Assembly (NCBI RefSeq): GCF_003473485.1 | Contig: NC_053048.1 | Coordinates: forward strand, 28,020,755 to 28,084,754 | Source of the DNA: Medicago truncatula | Taxonomy: Eukaryota; Streptophyta; Magnoliopsida; Fabales; Fabaceae | Direction: 5' to 3' | DNA: 64,000 nucleotides | Part shown: positions 45,046 through 55,790 of the stretch, piece by piece | How the letters are laid out: every line of letters starts with the position of its first letter | How positions within the stretch are numbered: position 1 is the first letter of the stretch | Made by a program: the position numbers and the translations under genes | The notes under the pieces: model-generated | What the model saw: the letters and a program-made list of their open reading frames with translations, nothing else | What the model was told of the DNA's origin: nothing | Databases searched by the model: none

Positions 45046-47023
45046 TAGTCTTGATTACACTAATATAGAATAAAATAAATATTTGGTACAAGAAGATTTG
45101 TTGGGTATTGTAATGTTCCTACTAGACCATATCTAATGGAGTAAACCTAGAATATATCCACGTCGAGTGTCTATATATATGGTATTTATCATCAAAATCA
45201 AGAAAATTATATACTTTAGCGTTGGAGTGTCTTTAGTATGTATTTGTAGGTACATCCATTCAGTGAACTTCTAAAATAATACAACATATAACTTATATAT
45301 ATTTTGATAAATTGTAGTTTAATTTTTTTAATGATCGACTTTATGTATTATATAGTTTAAATTTGTAATAATCGACTTTATGTTTATTGCAATTAATAAG
45401 ATATTGTATATAATATGATTTATATATTTTAGTTTATTTTGATGACGTCCACCCCAAATTTTTTTGTCTGACTCCGCCACTGCACCATCACATTGATGAA
45501 GGATTTGCTCCAACAACCACAAAAACTTATGTTCGAACTTCATAATTTTCTAGTAACTTAATTTAGTCTCTTAAAAAAAACGGATAATCAGCCAAGTTAA
45601 AGTTGACTTAAATTTGATGCGTGGAGTTAAAGTGATGACATGGCAGTTATCAATGCCAACTTAAAAATCAAATTAGCCAAATTGAGTTAAATTGTCTGTA
45701 TTTTGAAATGTTTTTCGTCTATATCACTTTATAATTCTAGTAACACTATTCTAATTAGTAATTAGTTAAATTGATTTTTTTTATGTGTCTTCTAAATAAT
45801 TATAAGATTAATTATAAATCGTAGTGATAATTTAATATAAAAAATCATACACATGTAACATATTTATTATTTATAAACTTACATAATTTGTCATGGTGAT
45901 AAAAAATAAGGGTAAATTATACTTTTAGTCTTTTAACTTAATTTTAGGTAACAGTTTGGTTCTTTATCTTTTTTCATTTTAATTTGGTCCTTTTTGTCCA
46001 TTTTCATATACATTTTTAAGCTTAAAATTCATGATTTTATTTTCTTATTGTCTTTCAGCCTTCAAATCTATGATCATCGTCTATGTTTGCATAAGAATAT
46101 TAGATTTTCATATACGTTGATTAGGTTTCTAACCCTAAGGAGTTTTTTTTTTTTTTGAAAACTAATCCTAAGGAGTTAAAAGCTGGACCGTCATAAATAT
46201 TCCTAAGGGTTAAAAGCCCTCTAGAAGGGTTTAGGCGCCCTATAGAAGGGACGATGGAGGTCTAGGCGCGTCCTCCTCAGGACGCCGCCCACCTCGGCTT
46301 CTAGAAACCTCTAGAAGTCGCCCTAAACCGCCTAAGTGAGCTAAAAAGACTAAAAACCCTGCTTTCTTAGAGCTTAAGTCACGCAGGAAAAAGCCCATTA
46401 GCAGGCTATAAATAACCCCCTTGGGGTCATTCTAAAAGGATGGATTATTCAGTCTAAAAACCCTAGATTAGAACCCTAGTCTACGATTCTTAACCCTAGA
46501 ATCCTTACCGTACTTTTTCTGCAAGTACAAAAGCCAAGCAAGATTTTTTTTTTATTTGTGGGAAAAAGACAAGAAAGATGTTCACAAAAAAAAAAGCAAG
46601 CAAGATGTACCAAAAATAAAAAAATGCCAAGCAAGAAATAAAAGGAGAAGCCGCATAGCACACATATAAGTTAAATTCTAGAACAGTAAAAGCAACGATC
46701 GTCTAGACCAAAAAAAAGAAAAAAAGCAACGATCCTATTTCCATGAATTTTACTTTTCTTGTCCGTTGAGTAAAGTGATGGACATTATATAGTTTGTTCT
46801 GAGGACAAGTTACTTTAGCAGTGAAGAGGACAGGTATAAAAATTGATTAAAGTTGAAGTGTAAGATTTTGTTTTAAGCAAGCATATTTACTTATCTTGCT
46901 CATTAGGTAAAGGTTTGAGAGCATGAAAATCTAAAGCACTACACTGAGACCATATTATATAATATATGCATTTTCGGTAAGTTTGAAAGATCAATATTCC
47001 TCAACCATTATTATATTGAAAGA
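45046..47023. other. Duplicated upstream region of DUF247 copy 2
   Basis: Bases 45060-45900 match 40980-41530. Bases 46620-47023 are the shared DUF247 leader. Between them lies sequence absent from copy 1, including an LTR-like piece at 46140-46535. Confidence 0.65.
46140..46535 (+). mobile_element. LTR-like fragment with TATA region (fossil)
   Basis: It is much richer in GC than its flanks. Short inverted motifs (CTCTAGAAGGG, CTAGAAACCTCTAGAAG) and GGCTATAAATAACCCCCTTG near 46405 suggest an LTR promoter. Copy 1 lacks it. It is broken, and its family is probably Gypsy. Confidence 0.45.
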
Positions 47024-50000
47024 ATGATGGCATCCCAAACTATTAAAGAAAAATTTGTGGAGTTAAAAAATTCAAAGCAAACACCCCGAAATGCACGACC
47101 AAAGATACAAAGGGTGGCCGATCATCTCAGAAATAAAAAAGATTTTGGGAAGTATTACTCACCCAAGTTTGTGTCAATAGGTCCTATCCATCATGGCAGT
47201 ACAAATCTGAACATAGGAGAGAAGTACAAGCTTGTGTGGGCATCAAAATACATAGAAAACATTGGACTTATTCCAGAGGAACTACACAAAAAGATTGCTG
47301 ATAACATTGATGAACTGAAGGGTCGTTTTAGCGACGATGTTTTAAATTTAACGGGAAACTCTCTTCAAGGCTTTGGATGCCTTGAAGAAAAGCTGTCGTG
47401 GATGTTGTTCGTGGATGGATGCTCTTTGCTTTATATCTTGGAGAAAGTTACGTTGTTTAATGACCCAAGGCCTATGGATATTAAGCTTGATCAACTGGTT
47501 CTTGTGATGATGGATGTGCTTTTGTTGGAGAATCAACTTCCTTATGAAGTACTCAAGCTATTGTGGAAAGATAACAATGAGAATGAATTGATAAAATGCA
47601 TGACGAGTTTTCCCAACTATCTTGAGATCTTACCAGATGAGGATGAGTCACAGTCAGAGAAGGAGAAGGAAGGAGAAGGAGAACATAGTGTATTAATACC
47701 AGACGAGTTGCAATCAGAGATGGAGGAGGAAGGAGAAGGAGAACATAGTGTATCAATACCAGACGAGTTGCAATCAGAGATGGAGGAGGAAGGAGAAGGA
47801 GAACATAGTGTATTAATACCAGACGAGTTGCAATCAGAGATCGAGGAGGAAGGAGAAGGAGAACATAGTGTATCAATACCAGACGAGTTGCAATCAGAGA
47901 TGGAGGAGGAAGGAGAAGGAGAACATAGTGTATTAGTACCAGACGAGTTGCAATCAGAGATGGAGGAGGAAGGAGAAGGAGAACATAGTGTATCAATACC
48001 AGACGAGTTGCAATCAGAGATGGAGGAGGAAGGAGAAGGAGAACATAGTGTATCAATACCAGACGAGTTGCAATCAGAGATGGAGGAGGAAGGAGAAGGA
48101 GAACATAGTGTATCAATACCAGACGAGTTGCAATCAGAGATGGAGGAGGAAGGAGAAGGAGAACATAGTGTATCAATACCAGACGAGTTGCAATCAGAGA
48201 TGGAGGAGGAAGGAGAAGGAGAACATAGTGTATTAATACCAGACGAGTTGCAATCAGAGATGGAGGAGGAAGGAGAAGGAGAACATAGTGTATCAATACC
48301 AGACGAGTTGCAATCAGAGATGGAGGAGGAAGGAGAAGGAGAACATAGTGTATCAATACCAGACGAGTTGCAATCAGAGATGGAGGAGGAAGGAGAAGGA
48401 GAACATAGTGTATCAATACCAGACGAGTTGCAATCAGAGATGGAGGAGGAAGGAGAAGGAGAACATAGTGTATCAATACCAGACGAGTTGCAATCAGAGA
48501 TGGAGGAGGAAGGAGAAGGAGAACATAGTGTATTAATACCAGACGAGTTGCAATCAGAGATCGAGGAGGAAGGAGAAGGAGAACATAGTGTATCAATACC
48601 AGACGAGTTGCAATCAGAGATCGAGGAGGAAGGAGAAGGAGAACATAGTGCATGAGTTGCAATCAGAGATCGAAGAGGAAGGAGAAGGAGAACATTGTGT
48701 ATCAATACCAGACGAGTTGCAATCAGAGATCGAGGAGGAAGGAGAAGGAGAACATAGTGCATCAATACCAGACGAGTTGCAATCAGAGATGGAGGAGGAA
48801 GGAGAAGGAGAACATAGTGTATCAATACCAGACGAGTTGCAATCAGAGATGGAGGAGGAAGGAGAAGGAGAACATAGTGTATCAATACCAGACGAGTTGC
48901 AATCAGAGATGGAGGAGGAAGGAGAAGGAGAACATAGTGTATCAATACCAGACGAGTTGCAATCAGAGATGGAGGAGGAAGGAGAAGGAGAACATAGTGT
49001 ATCAATACCAGACGAGTTGCAATCAGAGATGGAGGAGGAAGGAGAAGGAGAACATAGTGTATTAATACCAGACGAGTTGCAATCAGAGATGGAGGAGGAA
49101 GGAGAAGGAGAACATAGTGTATCAATACCAGACGAGTTGCAATCAGAGATGGAGGAGGAAGGAGAAGGAGAACATAGTGTATTAATACCAGACGAGTTGC
49201 AATCAGAGATCGAGGAGGAAGGAGAAGGAGAACATAGTGTATCAATACCAGACGAGTTGCAATCAGAGATCGAGGAGGAAGGAGAAGGAGAACATAGTGC
49301 ATCAATACCAGTACCAAATGAGTCACAGTTAGAGAAACCAACTCATCTTCTTGATCTTCAACGCAAAGTCATCCTCACTACATCTAATTCCAAGGTACAA
49401 TAGAATTAACAATAAAAAGTACTAAAATAAATTGAAATAACAAAAGAAATTAGAGACAAAAAAAATATTTGGTTACAAAATTAAGGACAGAATTAGAAAC
49501 GGAGTAATTTGTCTTTTTTGGTTTCTAAATAATCTTTCCTTTGCAAAATGTGATATTTATTATAGTACAATACAAGCAATTAAGTATAATTTTGAAATTT
49601 TGTTATTATCATAAGTTAGATGATACAATCCATTGGAAATAAAAGCAATGAAGCTGCCGACATGAAATGGAGTCAGAAGCTTCTTCAAAAAATAAAGATA
49701 TGGAGTCGGAAGCTTCTTCAAAAAATAACGAATTGGAAATGGAAGCTTTATTATAAAATAATGAAATGGATTGGGAAGAAATCAAAGCGATATGTCGTAC
49801 CGTTCACATACAGGAACATACAAGATCTAAAAGCTGTAGGAATAAGACTTAAGACAAGCATGACACAAAGGCCAAGAGACATAGATTTCTGCGGAGGATG
49901 GTTCGCTGCAGAACTGACTCTTCCTATGATCATTGTGACCAACGGTTCAGCCCATATGTTCCTCAACCTGATAGCATATGAGATGTGTCCAGATTTTGAG

Positions 50001-50357
50001 AACGATTACGAAATTTGTTCTTTTCTAGCTTTCATGGACTCGCTCATCGACCATCCTGAAGACGTGAAGGAATTGAGATCAAATGGGATTTTGCTCAATA
50101 AACTTGGGAGTGATGAGGAAGTTGCCCATCTTTTCAATATCATAAGTACTGACTTGGTACGAAACACATACATATACCATGACGTTAAATGGAAAATAAA
50201 TGATCATTACTGTAATAAATACAAGACTTGGATAGCGCAGGGTTTTCACACTTACTTCAACAGTCCTTGGGCCATTATTGCATTCATTGCTGCGGTTGTC
50301 GTCCTTGTTCTTACTTTCATTCAGACATGGTTTACAATTCACCCGACTAGCAAATAA
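47024..50357 (+). CDS. DUF247 copy 2 with giant acidic repeat, frame broken in the repeat
   Basis: Exon 1 runs from the ATG at 47024 to 49394 and exon 2 from 49620 to 50357, joined in phase 0 (AAG|GTACAA and TTAG|ATG). The N-terminal part carries SIGPIHHGSTNLNIGEKYK, MLFVDGCSLLYIL and LLENQLPYEVLKLLWKDNNE. Exon 2 carries the usual C-terminal half (DLKAVGIRLKT, LPMIIVTNGSAHMFLNLIAY) and a membrane segment of about 20 residues before TIHPTSK. Between them lies a 60-bp coding minisatellite of about 27 units. An 11-bp deletion near 48653 creates an immediate TGA, giving a 543-residue protein without exon 2; the frame downstream stays open to the donor. It may be a recent pseudogene or a truncated soluble variant. 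Usual family length is 400-500 residues. Confidence 0.8.
47638..49310 (+). repeat. 60-bp coding minisatellite, about 27 units
   Basis: The unit encodes PDELQSEMEEEGEGEHSVSI, with eight acidic residues in 20. Sixteen units run from 47701 in one register, the sixteenth cut to 49 bp, then eleven more follow. A degenerate unit precedes and half a unit follows. Variants (ATGGAGG/ATCGAGG and TATCAATA/TATTAATA) fall in ordered blocks. DUF247 copy 1 has only one ancestral-like unit (EQHSVLIMNESE) in this place. Long frames on the minus strand are shadows of the repeat. Confidence 0.95.
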
Positions 50358-50725
50358 AAGTGATTCGTTATGACAATGTTGTTTTCATTATGGCACTCAA
50401 CACTTCTCTGTGGATTGTGTTGAATTTTTTTAATGAAATTTTTTTAGGTTAAGTTTGCGTGTACGTTTTAGCTATGAGTATTTCAAAAAGAAAGAGTGCC
50501 TTTATATTTCTACTGTGTGTTTGAATTGAAACTTGAATAAATTAATATTCTCACTGATGATCTACGTGTTTCTATATTGTTGAGATTATGTTGATTTTGT
50601 TTAGTTGAGTTATTTAATTGTGTTCATCGACATTGCAATAAGTGAATAGACTCAAGTGGGTTCATAAGACAAGTATATATTATAGGTTGGGTATTCATAG
50701 ACATGACAAAGCACAAAGTATTTTT
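50358..50725. other. 3' flank of DUF247 copy 2
   Basis: Probable 3' UTR to about 50550. Bases 50627-50720 match 43291-43350 after copy 1. Confidence 0.5.
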
Positions 50726-50730
50726 GTTTA

Positions 50731-53179
50731 TGTTATGAATCATGGAATCCTAGGGATAAAGATCATAGTGATCGATCAGCTAGAAAGAGAGCATAGGTCT
50801 ATTAATGTGGGAGATACACATAGTGACTCATAGTAGAGTAAACTAGATTAGATAAAAGAAGAATAGAGTACACTGGTGAGGGTTATTTATAGGGGTGAGT
50901 TAGTCTAACTAACTCCTAACCTACCAACTAACCATAGTTTACATATCAACTAACTATGGTTTACTCACTATACTCTAATAATCTCAGGGATAAAGATCAT
51001 ATTGATCAGCTAGAAAGAGAGCATAGGTGTATTAATGTGGGAGATACCCATAGTGACTCATAGTAGAGTAAACTAGATTTGATAAAAGATGAATAGAGTA
51101 CAATGGTGAGGGTTATTTATAGGGGTGAGTTAGTCTAACTAACTCCTAACCTACCAACTAACCATAGTTTACATATCAACTAACAATGGTTTACTCACTA
51201 TACTCTAATAGTCCCCCTCAAACTCAAAATGGGAAAATTCACCAATTTGAGTTTGAAAATACAGTGAAAATACTATGATGAACTATACTGTAGACCAAGT
51301 AAACTAGACGGTGAACTAAGTAAAACAAAAACTAATGGGAAATGATGCAGCCCAATGCAAAATTATAATCTGTCCATAGCCCATTTGCAAGGAATTTCCA
51401 GTAGGTACACATTGCCACTCCCATTGTGAAAGTTCCAAAACATCGTAATGAAGGAGAAACGCCATGTTGCTAACTGAACGTACTTTACCAAAATAGCTTG
51501 TACCAAACGTGCTTTTCAAAAATCGCTTTTCCATAATCTGTAAAGTGATTAGTCTTCTGTAAAGAGAAACAAGATAACGGGATAATCCTCTTGTGCAAAA
51601 CGTGCTTCTTCCAGAAATAGCTTTTCTGAATGAAAAATAACTTATGCCAAAAGCACTTTTCCAAAAAACAGCTTTTCTAAAAATCGAAATTCTGAAACGC
51701 ACTTTTGTGATTCTGTGATTGTCCAAACGCAAGTCTGAACGGAATCAAAACAACTCATACCAAACGCGTTCTTCCAATAAGCACTTCTCCAAAATCCGAT
51801 TTAAAATAACTTCTTCAAAACGTGCTTATGTAAAGCTTCTTTAAACTGGAATGATGAATCTGAGATGATTGAAACACGAATTTGCGATATCAGAGAACAA
51901 TACAAAGCCGCAAACAAGGAATCTCAGATCAGAGAGCTAATTTACGATGTAGAGAGGAAGAAGGAGACGAACGCCAAAAGGCTCAAATCTTGTTGTGTCG
52001 AGTATCAGAAAGAACGATACCTATGTCGAAAATGTGCCACCGTGAATAACCGTTTTCCTTCCTCTATCCCAAGGTATCCACCACAAACGGAAGGAACGAT
52101 ATCAGAGAACAATAAAAGCAGAGAACAGTGAAGACAAATGTGTTCTTCCGCCGGGATCGAATTCCACAATAAACTCGTCATGTAATGTGAAAAACAAAAG
52201 TTTATTGTTGTCTGAGGAAACCAGCGGTTCAGTCTGTTTTCCAATGAACAACCACAAAGCCAAAGGCTTCACGGCGGCGACGCCGTAAACAGAGCTCCTC
52301 AATCTCACCGGTAAAGTTGTGATGAACTCTTTCGACACTTCAGAAATAACGAAATCAGAGTCGCGATTCTTCAATTCAGGTTCAAGAACTTCCAATTTCT
52401 CATCTTCTTGCGATTCAATGAACACACAATCGTCTTCTTTGACGATGTTGCAGCAAGGATCGACGATTACGCAAGAAATCTCACCAATCTTGATGAAAAT
52501 CCATCAAATTTTGGTTTGATTGAAAGGTTAGAAACCGGTATGATTGGAGAATCAAAACTGCCGAAAAGGACGCAATCTTGAGAAGTTGAAGTATCCTAAA
52601 ATGCAGAAGTTGCGAAAACCGCATCATCAAATTCTTCATCTTCGTGGAAGCGGAAGCATCATCAACTTCATCCCTAGGGTATCACTCTGATACCATGTTA
52701 TGAATCATGGAATCCCATGGATAAAGATCACAGTGATCAGCTGAAAAGAGAGCATAGGTGTATTCATGTGGGAGATACACATAGTGACTCATAGTAGAAT
52801 AATCTATATTTGATAAAAGATGAATAGAGTACACGGGTGAGGGTTATTTATAGGGGTGAGATAGTCTAACTAACTCCTAACCTACCAACTAACCATAGTT
52901 TACATATCAACTAACTATGGTTTACTCATTATACTCTAATAATCCCAGGGATAAAGATCATAGTGATCAGCTAGAAAGAGAGCATAGATGTATTCATGTG
53001 GGAGATACTCATAGTGACCCATAGTAGAGTAAATTAGATTTCATAAAACATGAATAGAGTACAATGGTGATAGTTATTTATAGTGGTGAATTAGTATAAC
53101 TAACTCCTAACCACCTAACCTACCAACTAACCATAGTTTACATATCAACTAACAATGGTTTACTCACTATACTCTAATA
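50731..53179 (-). mobile_element. Short non-coding LTR retroelement (fossil)
   Basis: LTRs at 50731-51210 and 52696-53179 are flanked by GTTTA on both sides (50726-50730, 53180-53184). ACTCTGATACCA at 52684-52695 is a tRNA-Met binding site in minus orientation, and a purine-rich tract (GAGGGGGAC on the minus strand) adjoins the other LTR. Each LTR contains a duplicated unit of about 245 bp. The interior is about 1.5 kb without gag or pol, so it is a TRIM/LARD-like non-autonomous element. The ends look whole. By eye the LTRs differ at several percent of positions, suggesting an age of a few million years. Confidence 0.8.
51860..52680. other. Gene-like captured sequence inside the LTR element
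   Basis: The interior next to the primer site is GC-richer and has open frames on both strands. I do not recognise a retroviral protein here; a host gene fragment is the likeliest reading. Which strand was coding in the source is not certain. Confidence 0.35.
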
Positions 53180-53184
53180 GTTTA

Positions 53185-53639
53185 CGAAATAACCTACCAA
53201 CAAAATTCAACTGAAATCTAATCACTAGCTATGAAAATGACAAACTTGATGAATAATTTCTTTATCAACTTCAGCACAAACATTTTTTTAAGGAAACTTC
53301 AGCACAAGCTTTTTCACATTTAAGTGCAATAGAAAAGCGGAGAAATAGACACCTTAGTTCCCATCTTTGAACGAACTTAAAAACAAAAAAGTCCATTATT
53401 TTAAGGCTCAAGTTGTCAAAAGTAGTAAGGTAACAATGACATTTTATAGATTTGATGAAATTAAGAGACTTCATATATTTTACAAGAGTCAAAACTCTGT
53501 CAAATTCAAAAGCATTCGAACACCTAGAAAAATTCTTATAAATTTAGTATCTTAAAATTTCTTAAATGTCGGAAGTTTCTCATTCTTAAAGTTAGATTAC
53601 CACTCTTTGAGATCTGAAAGTGTAAACACATACATATTT
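53185..53639. other. Spacer, no gene seen
   Basis: AT-rich flank of the LTR element. The overlapping frames at 53271-53555 are not recognised. Confidence 0.4.
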
Positions 53640-53940
53640 ATTTGTAAACTCTAAGTGTAGAATTCATCTTGTTGAGGCAAAAAAGTCTTTGACTTGTGTG
53701 TTGGGGCAATTATGTGTTGGAGCAACTGTAATCTTCTGTGATTATAGTGAAAAAAATCTCTTATAAGTTCAAGGGGACTAGACTAACCTTGGATTCTGGG
53801 GTGAACCAGGATAATTTTATCTCTCTGTACTCTCTCTGATTATCTTGCTTTGCTATGTTTTGTTTAAACACTTTAAAAGATTTTCAGCAAAAATCAATAC
53901 AATTCAAACCCCATTCTTGTGTTTTTATCATCTTCATATA
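53640..53940 (+). mobile_element. Copia LTR fragment (fossil)
   Basis: CTCTAAGTGTAGAATTCATC, GTTGAGGCAAAAAAGTCTTT and AGTTCAAGGGGACTAGACTA form a recognisable U5 region, related to 39870-40230. Broken; only this piece is present. Confidence 0.55.
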
Positions 53941-55628
53941 TTATTACTGTTAATGAAATAGCATCAATGTTCGCAAAAAAAAAAACGGAAAACAACTTTA
54001 ATGTTGCTGCTATAATTATGTTTATGAAGTTTCTTTTGAATATAGAAAGACGATCTAAAGGTTGAATTTTTTTATGACATCTTACTGGCATATTTAGAAC
54101 TTTAAAATACAGTTTTCCACCAAAAAAATAGAAATTTTCCACAAAAGTATGATTAATTATGAATTTTCATTCCTTGTAATTAAGAATTTTTTAAACAATT
54201 TATAATTAATTCATTCCTCGTTTAAAAACTCTAAAATTTTATGGTGAAGATTCTTATGTTGTTATAACTATGCATAAATAATCAGGGAACAAAATTTAAC
54301 ACGTGCCTATATGCTTACTCAGAACGAAATTGTAATTTTACTCGGAACGAATTTTCATTACGAAATTGTAATTTTGTCGGTAAAATTTTGTAAACTCTGA
54401 TTGTAATGCTTACTCAGAACGAAATTTTGGTGTCATTAAAAAAAACATTTAGATTATATTTTTTGTTGTTGTTATATTACATTATTGTCGGTGTCGTTAA
54501 AATAGATAATCATGGTTAGTGTGATTTTTTATAACTTGAAAACAACAAACATTTATATTTTTTTAGTTTTAATCAAAATCAAAATTTCATAAAAAGAAAT
54601 TTGATGGGTGTTACTTTGTAATTTTCTTCTATCACTCTCCGTTGTGGTTTTTGTATTGGGATAATACTCTAAACTTCGTATTTTGGTGGGTGGTTCTCTT
54701 TTGCACGTTTTGTGTGAGATGAATCACCTTGTGTGATCTACATATTCCATTTTGATTTGTTCAAAAACAAAATTCATAAAAAGAACACCGTTCATAATAT
54801 TCAAATGTTAGCGCAATAAAAAGAGCGGAAAGACGAGCACATGAGTGCCAATCTTTTCGCTAGTATATATAAAGAAAACTACCTCTTTCAGCACTTTTGG
54901 GTTGGATTTTTCTATTCAAAAATACCCTTAATTTTCAATACAAATAACACATGTAACAAATAGATAAGAATAAATTTAAATATTAAAAAAATATAACAAA
55001 TACGATATGAATTTATAAATGTCCAATTTTTTCCTTTATCTTTTAAAAAGTGTAACAAACTGAATAAGTATATTTATACTAACTTTTTCATTATTCCAAT
55101 TATACCCTTAAACAATTTTTTTCTATAATAAAGATTGTTGTTAGTGTCATTAAAAAAATAATTTAGTTTAGTTTAGTTTGTTATAACTTGAAAACAATAA
55201 ACATTTATATTTTAATTTTAATCAAAATCAAAATTTAATAAAAAAATCACCGTTCATAATTTTCAAAACTTACCGCAATAAAAAGAGCGGAAGTGTCCGT
55301 CTTTTCGCTAATATATATATATATAGAGAGAGCGCAATTGTGCTTGTTTTCGCTAATGAAGTAAGGCAACAATACCATATATTTAAATCACATTCATCTC
55401 AAATTTTTATGTGTATCTTGTAACACTCTGTTTTCACGTTTCATGTATGTAGTTGCTGCACACTCTTGTTTATTTGTTTTAAGTATTTTAGAAATGCCCA
55501 TAGATAGTAAAACCCATGGGGAAAGTTTCTCTCGGAAAAACATGAACCTGAATCGTATTTTACAGTTGATTAGATGTGCATTAGATTTTTTTTTTTTTAT
55601 TTTTTTTTAATTTTTTTTATGAAACTAT
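53941..55628. repeat. AT-rich region with a duplicated repeat
   Basis: ATAACTTGAAAACAACAAAC with TTTTAATCAAAATCAAAATT near 54525 recurs near 55185. CAATAAAAAGAGCGGAA with CTTTTCGCTA recurs at about 54815 and 55275. The unit ends resemble a transposon family, but termini are not resolved. No gene. Confidence 0.45.
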
Positions 55629-55790
55629 AAGAGTGTGCTTGGATGGGAGAATATTTTGAGGTAATGTAATGTTTTGAGGGGATTCAATTATTTTGAGGTG
55701 GATTCAAACAATAGAATTCATCTCAAAGTAGTTAAATTCCTTCAAAACATTACATTCCCTCAAAACATTTCCCCATCCAAACATACCCTA
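55629..55790. mobile_element. Foldback MITE
   Basis: GTGTGCTTGGATGGG and CCCCATCCAAACATACCC are inverted ends. TTTTGAGGTAATGTAATGTT on the left pairs with AACATTACATTCCCTCAAAA on the right. No ORF. Confidence 0.7.

Noticed and set aside
47988-49065. Plus-strand repeats reading YQYQTSCNQRWRRKEKENIV
   Set aside because: Alternative frame of the same minisatellite, with no start context or flanking domain.
47701-49310. CRISPR-like array
   Set aside because: The units are contiguous identical coding repeats without spacers, in a plant intron-bearing gene.
47553-49341. Minus-strand frames of 369 and 574 codons over the DUF247 repeat
   Set aside because: They are the reverse reading of the 60-bp repeat, with a unit length divisible by three keeping all frames open. 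The sense strand has the DUF247 motifs.
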